Assembly: GCA_007833815.1 (NCBI GenBank)
Contig: CP033462.1
Coordinates: forward strand, 1 to 60,496
Length of the DNA: 60,496 nt
DNA from: Brevibacillus laterosporus
Lineage (GTDB): Bacteria; Bacillota; Bacilli; Brevibacillales; Brevibacillaceae
Direction: 5' to 3'
Each line of letters starts with the position of its first letter. The first letter of the stretch is position 1. Below the pieces are notes generated by a model. The model had not been told where the DNA came from. It was given only the letters and a program-made list of their open reading frames with translations, and did not search any database. Position numbers and translations under genes: made by a program. This document shows positions 5,955-13,649 of the stretch, in pieces.

Positions 5955-6662
5955 TTATTTAGGAATTTTGCCGTGTGGATCTCTAAAGTTTGTGACGACA
6001 ATGCTATTACCAAAATAATCGGTTACTAGAGTGGCGGTGAAATTGACCGTACTGAACGTTCCAATTTCTTTAAATTTATACACCTTAGCATTATTCCAGG
6101 TCCAAATTTCCCCTTGTTTTTGGGGAGGAATTTTCACGGTAAATGTATCTTTAAAGGTGAATTTTTCTGCCCATTTCTTTCCTACCTCTGCCTTAAAAAC
6201 CTTTTCAAATTCCCCGCCCACAGTTATTGACGTTTCGGAGAATGACTCTCTCTCCACTGTACGTACCCATTGAAAATCCTTTTTTGTCCTATTTTCTGTA
6301 TAGTCCACTTTATAATCGTATTTCATAGGCCCGACGTAGTCTACATATCCATAAGTATCAAAAAGCGCTGGCTGGATACCTTTTCTTTTTTCACTGTCTT
6401 TAGCAGTTTGATCCTTAATGGCGGATTCTTTTTTAAATCCATTTTGCTCCATGAATTTTTGTGCTTTATCAGGATCATCGATGTAAATAACAGGTACTCT
6501 TTCCCCTTTTTCACTTGTGATGTATTCAATCTTGTCTGGTACAATGCTGCTTTCGCTCAATGTAGCTGGTAACTCATTGGCTTGGACATTATTACCCATC
6601 CAAGGCATCGTAATTCCAATTGATAATGCTGCCACTAATGATAAACTTACTAGCTTTTTCAC
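5955..6662 (-). CDS. Secreted protein of unknown function
   Basis: 235 residues from GTG 6662 (GGAGG upstream). Clear signal peptide (KKLVSLSLVAALSIG; cleavage near VQA). The mature part has an acidic N-terminal section (YIDDPDKAQKFMEQNGF) and a C-terminal section of alternating polar/hydrophobic strands (VRTVERESFSETSITVGGEF, FTFKDTFTVKIPPQKQGEIW). That pattern is seen in secreted beta-rich and some pore-forming proteins, but I recognise no family and do not claim a toxin. Carried as cargo between the toxin-antitoxin pair and the replicon. The first 40 codons of the longer frame lack a start signal. Confidence 0.75.
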   Translation of the reverse strand: MKKLVSLSLVAALSIGITMPWMGNNVQANELPATLSESSIVPDKIEYITSEKGERVPVIYIDDPDKAQKFMEQNGFKKESAIKDQTAKDSEKRKGIQPALFDTYGYVDYVGPMKYDYKVDYTENRTKKDFQWVRTVERESFSETSITVGGEFEKVFKAEVGKKWAEKFTFKDTFTVKIPPQKQGEIWTWNNAKVYKFKEIGTFSTVNFTATLVTDYFGNSIVVTNFRDPHGKIPK

Positions 6663-6785
6663 AATACTAATTCCTCCATTTTTGTAAAATTTAATCATTT
6701 TTATATTAGCATACAATAATTGGATATTCCAAATCATTTGTAGTATTTTAAATATAAACAGCATTAATTTAGGAGGAACCATTTC

Positions 6786-7001
6786 ATGTTTAAAGTAGGT
6801 GTTGCTTTTCTTTTTGGAGCGTTTTTTCAGTTATTTTTGGCGATGGTTTGGGGTGAATGGTTCGCGTTAGAAGAATATAAATTTACTAAAGCATACTACA
6901 ATCACCCTTTAGATTCGTTCTATACACTTTTCTATTGGGAATTAGCAATAAGTGCCGTAATAATTTTGATGTCTTTCTTAATCAAAAAAGAGCCAAATTG
7001 A
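6786..7001 (+). CDS. Small membrane protein (71 aa)
   Basis: Plus-strand gene with GGAGG before ATG 6786, divergent from the secreted protein. Two membrane segments (FKVGVAFLFGAFFQLFLAMV; ELAISAVIILMSFLIKK) separated by an aromatic loop (WFALEEYKFTKAYYNHPLDS). No family recognised. Could be a partner or immunity protein of the divergent secreted protein; that is only a suggestion from position. Confidence 0.7.
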   Translation: MFKVGVAFLFGAFFQLFLAMVWGEWFALEEYKFTKAYYNHPLDSFYTLFYWELAISAVIILMSFLIKKEPN

Positions 7002-7002
7002 C

Positions 7003-7037
7003 ACTCCCACACCTAAAGAAGTGGGCTTTCCCGTTCG
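7003..7037. repeat. IS200/IS605-type end-like hairpin (remnant?)
   Basis: ACTCCCACACCTAAAGAAGT followed by GGGCTTTC resembles the CCCAC-(CTAAAG)-GTGGG hairpins at the ends of IS200/IS605 elements. No TnpA or TnpB frame is nearby, so at best it is a remnant; it may also serve as terminator of the preceding gene. Confidence 0.3.
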
Positions 7038-7078
7038 GAAAATCTGTAAAATTACTCACAATTGTGGATATCAAAAAA

Positions 7079-7127
7079 CAAAAATGCGCCCTATAACCCG
7101 AAAAGAACGGGGGGGGGCGCATTTTTC
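7079..7127. terminator. Bidirectional terminator upstream of the replicon
   Basis: AAAAATGCGCCC / GGGCGCATTTTT inverted repeat with a nine-G tract in the loop side. It insulates the rep transcription unit from the cargo genes. Confidence 0.75.
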
Positions 7128-7157
7128 TCGTATATTCCTGTGAATCTAGCAAAAAAG

Positions 7158-7198
7158 TTATACACATGTGGACAAATCTTCCGAATCAATGGTAGAAT
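7158..7198 (+). promoter_or_regulatory. DnaA box and rep promoter
   Basis: TTATACACA (7158-7166) matches the DnaA box consensus. TGGACA (7169-7174), 18-bp spacer and TAGAAT (7193-7198) form a good rep promoter. The spacer carries TTCCGAATC (7179-7187), repeated inverted as GATTCGGAA near 7214-7222, a likely autoregulatory operator. This leaves a rep leader of about 350 bases. Confidence 0.6.
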
Positions 7199-7226
7199 GG
7201 GGTCAATAAAAAACGATTCGGAAATG

Positions 7227-7380
7227 AAAAAAAAGCCACCGGGATCGACTGGAGTTGGCGCTCCTATCGATTCTGTCCAACCGTCTAGACACGGTGAACA
7301 GGCAATCCGAAGATTACTGGTCCCATATGGCTCTTTGTCCATAGAGTTTATAATAGGCTGCCATCAAAGCAACCTTTCTT
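7227..7380 (-). ncRNA. Antisense RNA (countertranscript) controlling rep
   Basis: On the minus strand TTGTCT (7410-7415), a 17-bp spacer and TATAAT (7387-7392) form a strong promoter inside the rep leader. The transcript would start near 7380, pass hairpin CCGT-GTCTAG-ACGG and stem ATCGA..GGAG-N6-CTCC..TCGAT, and stop at eight T (complement of A run 7227-7234): about 155 nt fully antisense to the leader. With the attenuator before rep, this is the layout of antisense attenuation control known for Inc18 and RepA_N plasmids. Confidence 0.75.
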
Positions 7381-7489
7381 GGCAACATTATAACATCTCT
7401 ATTGACTATAGACAACGGAAAAACTTGGCTTTTTCTGTATGGTGTTCGCCATTTTTCTAGGATTTACGCAAGCTTTCGTATAAATACGT

Positions 7490-7529
7490 GAGCCCTGTCA
7501 CCCAAATAAACCGGTGGCAGGGCTTTTTT
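7490..7529 (+). terminator. Attenuator immediately upstream of rep
   Basis: AGCCCTGTCACC (7491-7502) / GGTGGCAGGGCT (7513-7524) followed by TTTTTTG, only about 30 bases before the rep start codon. A terminator here makes sense only as a conditional attenuator, opened or closed by pairing of the leader with the countertranscript. Confidence 0.8.
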
Positions 7530-7556
7530 GATCTCCGAAAAAAGGGAGAGATAGAG

Positions 7557-8660
7557 ATGAGTACCAGCAAATTGAGCTTTACACAAGGAGCATCTAAAAC
7601 ACCAAGGAATGAATTAGATTTACCCCAATTGCATTTTGTCGCAATGGATGATTGGGTTGATAAACTAGGTGACACAGCATTTATTAGCTGGTTGAAATTC
7701 TTTACCTGGTGCGATCGTTCAGATAAAAATCGTGAACACGATGCGATCCCTAACAGTATGAATAAACTAGCAAAAAAACTTGGAGTAGGAAAAGACACTT
7801 TATACAACAAAATCATAAAACCTCTCTGGAACTATGGATTGATTGATCTAGAGCAAGTAGTAAAAGCTTCAAATACTTATGTAAATATTATCGTGTACAA
7901 ATACCCACAAAATACTAAAGCTTTAAAAACAGAACCTTTAAAACAGATTCGTGATTATGAAAAAGATTACAATTCAAAGGCTCGTGAAGATGGAAAAAAA
8001 GGTGGACGTCCTAAAAATTCTAAATCAAAGGTGGTTCTAGATGAGAACCACCCCGGTTCTGAAATAGAACCACCCCTGGTTCCAGATGAGAACCACCCTG
8101 GTTCTGAAATAGAACCCAATAATAAAGACTTAAATCTATCTAATTCTTATAAATCCTTATCTAATCTTTTAAATAAATATCTATCTAATCTATCTATGAG
8201 CGAAAAAGTTCGCGAGTGGATTGAAAAACAAATTCTTTTAGAAAGATTGACGGATGGACGTAAACTAAAAACTATTTGTGATATTTATTTTGAATTGATA
8301 GATACTCACGAATTTACAGATCAAACGTTTGTAGAAGTATGTAATCGCGTATTAGATACAACAGCCAAAACATCTTTCAAGGGACTTCTGCGAAAATCGA
8401 TGCAAAATCATATGAATTTAGTTACAAGTCCAAATGTTCCTCACCCAAAGACTATTGATGAAATTGCGATTCCAGAAAATCTAATCGAGTTGCATACATT
8501 GACAAAACCTATTATTGACAAGATAAAAAATACGGATCTTCCGAAATCAGAAAAATGGAATCAGGTCGTTTCAAAAATTCAAGAAGAGACAAATTTGTCT
8601 TGGGTAGAAGCCAAATTGTTAGCAATGGATTTAAACCAAGTGACTAATGACTTGCCATAG
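7557..8660 (+). CDS. Plasmid replication initiator (RepA_N-like)
   Basis: 367 residues from ATG 7557 (GGGAG 8 bases upstream). N-terminal section (LPQLHFVAMDDWVDKLGDTA, TWCDRSDKN, then PNSMNKLAKKLGVGKDTLYN, IIKPLWNYGLIDLE) is a winged-helix initiator domain similar to RepA_N. The central part is a basic, low-complexity linker that encodes an origin-like repeat array (8030-8116). The C-terminal 200 residues are helical, DnaD-like. RepA_N plasmids also carry the origin inside rep and are antisense-RNA controlled, both seen here. It is distinct from the lytic replication genes at 52.9-55.8 kb. Confidence 0.75.
   Translation: MSTSKLSFTQGASKTPRNELDLPQLHFVAMDDWVDKLGDTAFISWLKFFTWCDRSDKNREHDAIPNSMNKLAKKLGVGKDTLYNKIIKPLWNYGLIDLEQVVKASNTYVNIIVYKYPQNTKALKTEPLKQIRDYEKDYNSKAREDGKKGGRPKNSKSKVVLDENHPGSEIEPPLVPDENHPGSEIEPNNKDLNLSNSYKSLSNLLNKYLSNLSMSEKVREWIEKQILLERLTDGRKLKTICDIYFELIDTHEFTDQTFVEVCNRVLDTTAKTSFKGLLRKSMQNHMNLVTSPNVPHPKTIDEIAIPENLIELHTLTKPIIDKIKNTDLPKSEKWNQVVSKIQEETNLSWVEAKLLAMDLNQVTNDLP
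8030..8116 (+). repeat. Iteron array inside rep (candidate plasmid origin)
   Basis: Four tandem inverted repeats GGTTCT-N5-AGAACC begin at 8033, 8055, 8078 and 8100, spacing 22, 23 and 22 bp, that is two helical turns. The first has 9-bp arms (GGTGGTTCT/AGAACCACC). The array encodes the duplicated peptide DENHPGSEIEP. Tandem binding sites for Rep within its own coding region mark the origin in RepA_N plasmids. Confidence 0.75.
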
Positions 8661-8681
8661 CTAACACTATGAAAGGCTGAG

Positions 8682-8759
8682 TTATCCACAAAACTCATAC
8701 TCTTACACTGTGTAAGGGTAGGTTATCCACAGATTTTATGCCCTTACACAGCGTAAGGG
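8682..8759. other. DnaA boxes and palindromes after rep (origin-associated)
   Basis: Two perfect DnaA boxes TTATCCACA (8682-8690, 8723-8731) alternate with dyads CTTACACTGTGTAAG (8702-8716) and CCCTTACACAGCGTAAGGG (8741-8759), the latter two sharing CTTACAC/GTAAGGG half-sites. Likely part of the replication origin or of its control. Confidence 0.7.
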
Positions 8760-8844
8760 TGGGTATACCCTCACAAGATGTTTAGACTATAGTTATCTTG
8801 GCGATCCTTCTAACATCCAGACGATTTAGAAGGGATTGAAACTT

Positions 8845-8982
8845 ATGGCTAAATGCAAATGTTGTGGGAACAAAACGACTGATAAAGGTCTCAGTAAACG
8901 AGAGAATCACTGTATTTCGTGCTATAAGCAATGGAAAGCAATTGGTAAAAATATTGCTAAATACGGGGCCATGTTGCGTTAA
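8845..8982 (+). CDS. Small zinc-ribbon-like protein (45 aa)
   Basis: Reads MAKCKCCGNKTTDKGLSKRE, with a second pair CISCYKQW, ending GAMLR. Four cysteines (CxC-CG and CxxC) could bind one zinc ion; basic overall, suggesting nucleic-acid binding. AAGGGA ribosome-binding site. Its stop overlaps the end of the convergent RHH gene by four bases. Too short for the usual length cut-off. Confidence 0.6.
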   Translation: MAKCKCCGNKTTDKGLSKRENHCISCYKQWKAIGKNIAKYGAMLR

Positions 8983-9254
8983 TCAAAGTACATGTACTGT
9001 ACTCTTTTGTCTACAATGACTGGGTTGATTTTATGACGAGGATTCTTGTTGTATTTGGTTTGCAAGTACCTCACGATATCCGGACTGTTAAGAGAAAGCT
9101 TTAGTATCTCTTCAGCTAATTTTGTTTTTGTCATCTCGCAACTTAAAGCTAATTGTTCAAGCTTATTATGGGTGTCTGTATTAAGAGATGGATTTACTCG
9201 GATTTTTTTATCTGAACGAACCTTACGAATAGGCACCCATTGTTTAGTATCCAT
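8979..9254 (-). CDS. Ribbon-helix-helix-type regulator (candidate)
   Basis: 91 residues. Segment KKIRVNPSLNTDTHNKLEQL followed by ALSCEMTKTKLAEEILKLSL has the strand-helix-helix pattern of Arc/CopG proteins. C-terminal 25 residues are basic (KYNKNPRHKINP). The upstream region 9311-9390 is filled with GTTAC/GTAAC repeats, consistent with an autoregulated RHH operator. Probably a copy-control or partition accessory factor of the plasmid module. Confidence 0.65.
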   Translation of the reverse strand: MDTKQWVPIRKVRSDKKIRVNPSLNTDTHNKLEQLALSCEMTKTKLAEEILKLSLNSPDIVRYLQTKYNKNPRHKINPVIVDKRVQYMYFD

Positions 9255-9310
9255 TTGGCTACTCCCCCACTCTGCTTTGAAATTTTATTGGGTGAAATCT
9301 GGACTTATCT

Positions 9311-9390
9311 CAGTAACACATTTACAGAGTTACCTGGTTACACTGCTACATCGTTACATTTACGGTGTTACACTGTAACGCTTTTACAAG
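9311..9390. promoter_or_regulatory. GTTAC/GTAAC repeat cluster (operator)
   Basis: Within about 80 bp: AGTAACAC, GAGTTACC, TGGTTACACTG, TCGTTACA and the palindrome GTTACACTGTAAC. Dense, roughly helically spaced half-sites between the RHH gene and the replication-relaxation gene; likely binding sites of the RHH protein. Confidence 0.6.
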
Positions 9391-9429
9391 ATATATATGC
9401 CCAAGTAAATGTGTCTATTCCTACAAGTG

Positions 9430-10029
9430 TCATCTCAACTCCGAGTGGAGCAACACCTCTGCTTTTAGACCATCAAGAGATGCTCGTAAGCCCCTTCTGC
9501 GGTATTCGGTTGTAGTCACGAATTGAATCGTGGGGAACTGGCCAAATCGTTTCTGGAATAATCCACTGTCTCGCAGTTCTCTGTACAAATTTATCTTCTG
9601 CCGATTAACAGTCATCGATTGCGTGGAATCAACTTCAAGAAAAAAGTACTGCTCACTTTTCTGGTATAAGGCATCCGGAACCAGTGCCTTTCCCTCCCAT
9701 TTGATGGCTTGTTCCTGCTTCCATAATCGAGGTCGAGTCCAAATGTACACTTCGTTCCTAAGAAGCGTGTGCGGGGCTGTGAGCGTCTTTCTGCGTACCT
9801 TTTTTGACCCGATAGCTTTCCTTCCACTAGCTGAGAGGTAGTAGACTGACTCATCTAGTCGAAAAGAATGTAAGGTATTGCCCATGTCTGTTAAAATGCG
9901 ATGAGTGTTTCGCCTGCTACCTAACCCATGAAGGCGTTGGATCTGGCTCGTTGTAAGAAATCCTAGATCATCCAAGGACGATAGTATCTGCGTCCAGCGA
10001 GATTGCTTCTTGATGGTTGCTATGTTCAT
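9430..10029 (-). CDS. Replication-relaxation family protein
   Basis: 199 residues from ATG 10029 (AGGAGAG upstream). N-terminal winged-helix (ILSSLDDLGFLTTSQIQRLH, then NTHRILTDMGNTLHSFRLDE) and a C-terminal part with PDALYQKSEQYFFLEVDSTQ and KINLYRELRDSG, matching the Replic_Relax family of Gram-positive plasmids, which has a nuclease-like core and sits beside FtsK/TcpA-type translocase genes. Here the upstream neighbour is only the tail of such a translocase, so the module is decayed. Confidence 0.75.
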   Translation of the reverse strand: MNIATIKKQSRWTQILSSLDDLGFLTTSQIQRLHGLGSRRNTHRILTDMGNTLHSFRLDESVYYLSASGRKAIGSKKVRRKTLTAPHTLLRNEVYIWTRPRLWKQEQAIKWEGKALVPDALYQKSEQYFFLEVDSTQSMTVNRQKINLYRELRDSGLFQKRFGQFPTIQFVTTTEYRRRGLRASLDGLKAEVLLHSELR

Positions 10030-10264
10030 CGACCTCTCTCCTCTCAACATTTTTCAGGAGCTCTTTTGCTTCTTTATAGGACAAGAAGAATGTTTGTATT
10101 TCACTGTCTTTGCCCTGCTGGAAGATGGCTCTACCTGGTATGTCAGGTAGATCGAACGCCTTTTCGTTGTCTAAGATGATTCTGGATTGAATGCTGTCTC
10201 TGGTGCGGAACGCTATTGTTGTGACCACAACGATATCCAGGATTGCGTCAGAGAATGAGTACAC
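9968..10264 (-). pseudogene. C-terminal remnant of an FtsK/TcpA-like DNA translocase
   Basis: 98 codons matching the extreme C-terminus of FtsK-family motors: VVVTTIAFRTRDSIQSRIIL then LPDIPGRAIFQQGKDSEIQT and FLSYKEAKELL. The Walker A and B motifs and the rest of the ATPase are absent, and the region upstream to 10600 has no coding continuation. This is the end of a plasmid coupling or transfer protein left by a deletion. It overlaps the start of the replication-relaxation gene by 62 bases. Confidence 0.75.
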
Positions 10265-10549
10265 ACCTAATTTGAGGACGATTCAAAAAATACTCCTAGC
10301 ATTACGTAAAGTGGACTCTAGAGTAAATCAAAATGACTTCTGGAAGTTATAAAGATTAGGATAAATATTCTGCAATATTTGGTTAGTATTTGTGTCTATA
10401 CAGTTCTCCGATAATAGCGTATAAAACGTAGCTAAATTGAGGTATGTAGGCGTGTGTAGGAACATGTGACCGTTAAAAAGCTCATATTAACAGTCTTTTA
10501 ATCAATTTATCCTATATGAAACAATCGCCAATGAAACGTTACTATATAG
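10265..10549. other. Gene-free stretch upstream of the translocase remnant
   Basis: I see no coding frame with a start signal and no strong repeats; AT-rich. It is the scar where the 5' part of the translocase gene is missing. Confidence 0.5.
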
Positions 10550-10582
10550 CCTTGCGCTCCTTGTTGTGCAGCAAGGTTTTTT
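10550..10582 (+). terminator. Rho-independent terminator (plus strand)
   Basis: CCTTGC / GCAAGG with TTTTTT following. No plus-strand gene precedes it now, which suggests an older gene was lost here. Confidence 0.6.
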
Positions 10583-10597
10583 ATTGTTAGCAATAAA

Positions 10598-10636
10598 AAA
10601 GAACGGTAATCCTTTTGCTTGGATTTACCGTTCTTT
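10598..10636 (-). terminator. Terminator overlapping the end of the TubY-like gene
   Basis: AAAGAACGGTAAtCC / GGATTTACCGTTCTTT followed by TTTTTATTG on the minus strand; its right arm lies in the last codons of the gene. Confidence 0.8.
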
Positions 10637-11500
10637 CGTTTTTGCCATTTCGTTGGCTAGGTTATCTTCAATATATCGCTGTACGAATAATTCGCGTTTG
10701 CCTAGATCCTCTTCTTTACCGAAGAACCCCTTCTTACGGTAGCGCTCCCCTTCAGGAAGCCGATTCCATTCATCCTGGGCCTGTTTCTTTAAGCGATTCG
10801 TGACTTCCAGCTCAGCCATGCGTATGTCGAATTGAACTGTGCGTATCATAGTGCGCATCTCAGCTTCGTTGTTTTGAGTAGATGCGGTAGCCACTTCTTC
10901 AAGTGCTTGTTTTAGCTCGCCAATTTGGCTCAGCTCATCCCTCATCTCGCTTAACTGATGTTGTGTGGCATGAACACTTTCAGGTAAAAGCTTGATCTCT
11001 TCTCTCATTTCGGACAATTGTTGCTGCGTGCTATGTACGTCTCCTGGTAAGAGTCTTAAACTCCCCTTCAATTCTTCCAACTCTGTTCGAGTGCTTTTCA
11101 ATTCCTCAAATAAAATCTGATTTTGATTCAAAACTTCTCTATATGTATGAGCCATACTTTCCATTAAACGTTTGAACTCTTCTGGATCTGCTGGCAGGTC
11201 TACGTTTGCTTTGCGTTTACCCAACAGCTCTATATCCATCTCTACCCTATCTTTGAATTTATCTACTACCTGACGTGCTGCTGTATCTACTCTCATACGG
11301 TTTACGTCTTTAAGCTCCACGAACATAGCCATTGCCTCTATATCAATGTCTCTGTATGCCCTCTGGCCTCTATCATCCAACTTGAATTTATATCCCTGCT
11401 CTTCCAGAGCTTCTGACCAACGATACATGGTCGTAGTTGTTGTATTAAAGTGTTTAGCCATTTGATGAGTGAAATAGAATACTGGATGCTCCACGGTCAA
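10625..11500 (-). CDS. MerR-type HTH plus coiled-coil protein (TubY-like candidate)
   Basis: 291 residues. N-terminal MerR-like winged helix (FYFTHQMAKHFNTTTTTMYR, WSEALEEQGYKF, AYRDIDIEAM), then a long coiled coil with two 21-residue repeats (LLPGDVHSTQQQLSEMREE and LLPESVHATQHQLSEMRDE), and a basic C-terminal domain (DUF3967-like: EWNRLPEGERYRKKGFFGKE, LFVQRYIEDNLANEM). TubY, the third component of TubRZ partition systems of pBtoxis and phage c-st, is a MerR-type protein with coiled coil. This gene is divergent from tubR across the centromere-like region, so it is the obvious candidate. Confidence 0.7.
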   Translation of the reverse strand: MTVEHPVFYFTHQMAKHFNTTTTTMYRWSEALEEQGYKFKLDDRGQRAYRDIDIEAMAMFVELKDVNRMRVDTAARQVVDKFKDRVEMDIELLGKRKANVDLPADPEEFKRLMESMAHTYREVLNQNQILFEELKSTRTELEELKGSLRLLPGDVHSTQQQLSEMREEIKLLPESVHATQHQLSEMRDELSQIGELKQALEEVATASTQNNEAEMRTMIRTVQFDIRMAELEVTNRLKKQAQDEWNRLPEGERYRKKGFFGKEEDLGKRELFVQRYIEDNLANEMAKTKER

Positions 11501-11516
11501 TCCCCCTTCCTTAAGA

Positions 11517-11866
11517 TAAATTTAACATAGAGTATTGTATCTTGTAATTGGTTATTGAATAAATGATGTGGTCTATTTAGTGATGTTGATATATCTTACA
11601 AGCTCATACATCGTTGTAAGTACGATCTTTTTCTAGGAAAGTCAAATAAAGTCAAAATGATAGAGTGCGCTTTTGATTATGGTACTATGATTCATTTTGT
11701 TTTCGTGAATGTAAGACGCTGTATATTTGTCTTACAAGGTCATTCAAAGAAAATCTTGCCAAAAATATGGTTGGTATTGTATGATTTAGACAAGAACATT
11801 GTGTAACACAATAACGTTACGTAAATGAGTTACATAATATAACATAATATAAAAACTAAATTTGAA
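11517..11866. other. Candidate centromere tubC and tubRZ promoter region
   Basis: Gene-free 390-bp region between the TubY-like gene and tubR. It contains scattered copies of CTTACAA/TTGTAAG (TCTTGTAATT, TATCTTACAAGC, CGTTGTAAGT, GAATGTAAGA, TGTCTTACAAGG) and a cluster AACGTTACGTAAATGAGTTA immediately before tubR. TubR binds iterons upstream of tubRZ as both centromere and operator; these repeats are the candidates. Confidence 0.55.
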
Positions 11867-11893
11867 TTGCACAGTAAGAGGAGGGGAGTGCGT

Positions 11894-12280
11894 TTGATTT
11901 TCGCTGATGATGTAGTCGCATATATTTGTGATAAGGTGTTAAAAGATGCGGCTCTTGATGTATTTTACTTAGTAACTCTTAATCCGAATGGGATATCAAA
12001 GATAGATATCTTAAAAGAATACCAAAATCGGATGGGATTACAGTTATCGCCTGATAAGTTATCTCAAAAATACAGATCCACGGTAGAAGAAGGGATAGCA
12101 GTTTTGTTGGGAACAACTTTTATCGATTACTATCCAGATGGAACTTCTTTCAAATATTTCTTAACAGATAACGGAAAATTGGTAATACCTAAGATGGGGC
12201 GGATTCTAAAAGAAAACCCGGATTTAGTGAAGACTAGCAATATCATTGCTAAAATAATGGAAGGGGAGACAAAACAATGA
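11894..12280 (+). CDS. tubR: TubR-like centromere-binding winged-helix protein
   Basis: 128 residues from TTG 11894, with AGGAGG 9 bases upstream; GTG 11888 is possible but too close to that site. Compact helical wHTH protein (YLVTLNPNGISKIDILKEYQ, LLGTTFIDYYPDG, YFLTDNGKLVIP). No strong motif; the call rests on size, fold type and the ATGA overlap with tubZ. TubR loads on tubC and links the plasmid to TubZ filaments. Confidence 0.8.
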   Translation: MIFADDVVAYICDKVLKDAALDVFYLVTLNPNGISKIDILKEYQNRMGLQLSPDKLSQKYRSTVEEGIAVLLGTTFIDYYPDGTSFKYFLTDNGKLVIPKMGRILKENPDLVKTSNIIAKIMEGETKQ

Positions 12281-13632
12281 GTAAAATTACAATTGATAAT
12301 GTATGGGATTTGGAAAGCTTCGTTAAACAAAAGGGGGCCGACCTTGGAATTAAGTTTGGTTTTATCGGGATTGGCCAAGGTGGCGGGAAGATTGTAGATA
12401 CCTTCGCTGGCATCCGTAACCCAATTAATAACGAACCAGCGTATCCTGTGCTTTGCCTTAATACAAACATGGGTGATTTAAAATCTTTAAAGAATGTAGA
12501 TAAAAACAACCGCGTCTCATTAAAAGGGAAAGAATTCGAACGTGGCGCTGGTATGGACCCAAGTAAAGGGAAGTTAGCCGTACAAGCGAATGGTCAAATT
12601 GTGTTTAATGAAATTAATCGAGTTTTGAAGGATGCTGATGTAATCGTAGTGGCTGCCTCTTTAGGCGGGGGGACCGGTACAGGAGCTATAAATATGGTTA
12701 TTGACGTAGTGGCGGACTTCGTAGGAAAGCCAGTTATGGCTATTGTATCACTACCAAATCCGCACATTGACGAGAATCTTAATGCATACTATGCGCTTAA
12801 AGAACTTACACCTAAACTCCAAGAAATGAGAAAAGATAAGCAGGGGAATACTTATCGAGTTCTAGAGAACCTTACGATTATTGATAATAAAAAACTAATT
12901 GAGGATCACCTAGCTGATACTGATTTGGATAGTAGTATCTCATGGGACCAATATTCCAATTACAAGGTTGCAAGTATCCTCCATGAATGGAATGTATCAA
13001 CGACGCTAGAATCTGACAAAACATTAGACGCAGAGGATTTTAGAAACAAATTATTATGTAACGGTGGTGTACTTACTTACGCAAAGAAGCGAATCAATCT
13101 GCAAGAGAATGCTTTGAAGAGCGAGAATGATTTAATTAACGAAATCGTATCCACATACCGTGAGAAAAACGTATTGGCAAATGGTTTTAATTATTCAAAA
13201 GATGCTCGCGCATTTGGGCTTCATGTAGTTATGCCAAAAAGTAAAGAAGATTTGTTAAACATAAATACATTAGAAAAAATCAATAAGCGTATTCAGGAAG
13301 AGCTACCTGGTGTCCCAGTGTATTACGGTAAATCTACATGGGACTCTAAGCATGCACTTGTGTATACTCTAGTAAGTTTGCAAGGATTGCCTGAACGAGC
13401 GAGAAAATTGGAAGAAGAATCACAACAACTAGTCAAGGAACAGCAAGAACGTGAGAGTAAATCATCTGGTTTTGATCTCGGTGGGGAACTGAGTTTACCA
13501 AACCCGTTCAAAACTACTACGAGATCAAGAAGTGTTTCGGATGTCCCTGCGAACCCGTTTGCTTCTCGCGATGAAGTAGCTAGTACCACAGATGATGACG
13601 AACCTTTTAATCCATTTATGATTAAAACGTAA
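12277..13632 (+). CDS. tubZ: TubZ, tubulin-like GTPase of type III plasmid partition
   Basis: 451 residues. Tubulin signature GGGTGTGA at about residue 130, N-terminal nucleotide-binding loop FIGIGQGGGKIVDTF, T3-type loop region and VSLPNPHIDENLNAYYAL. C-terminal tail is basic and Ser/Thr-rich (NPFKTTTRSRSVSD) and ends in acidic DDDEPFNPF, as in TubZ of pXO1, pBtoxis and phage c-st. GTP-driven treadmilling filaments carry TubR-tubC complexes to the poles. Its presence, with no chromosomal ParA/ParB or phage integrase of normal size, supports a plasmid prophage. Confidence 0.96.
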   Translation: MSKITIDNVWDLESFVKQKGADLGIKFGFIGIGQGGGKIVDTFAGIRNPINNEPAYPVLCLNTNMGDLKSLKNVDKNNRVSLKGKEFERGAGMDPSKGKLAVQANGQIVFNEINRVLKDADVIVVAASLGGGTGTGAINMVIDVVADFVGKPVMAIVSLPNPHIDENLNAYYALKELTPKLQEMRKDKQGNTYRVLENLTIIDNKKLIEDHLADTDLDSSISWDQYSNYKVASILHEWNVSTTLESDKTLDAEDFRNKLLCNGGVLTYAKKRINLQENALKSENDLINEIVSTYREKNVLANGFNYSKDARAFGLHVVMPKSKEDLLNINTLEKINKRIQEELPGVPVYYGKSTWDSKHALVYTLVSLQGLPERARKLEEESQQLVKEQQERESKSSGFDLGGELSLPNPFKTTTRSRSVSDVPANPFASRDEVASTTDDDEPFNPFMIKT

Positions 13633-13649
13633 CTGAGGAGGAAAATAAG

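Noticed and set aside
5955-6662. Aerolysin/ETX-type pore-forming toxin
   Set aside because: Only a general alternating beta pattern; no diagnostic motif, so left as a secreted protein of unknown function.
7062-7460. 132-codon plus-strand frame before rep
   Set aside because: Runs through a terminator, a promoter and the antisense region; low-complexity translation; a leader, not a gene.
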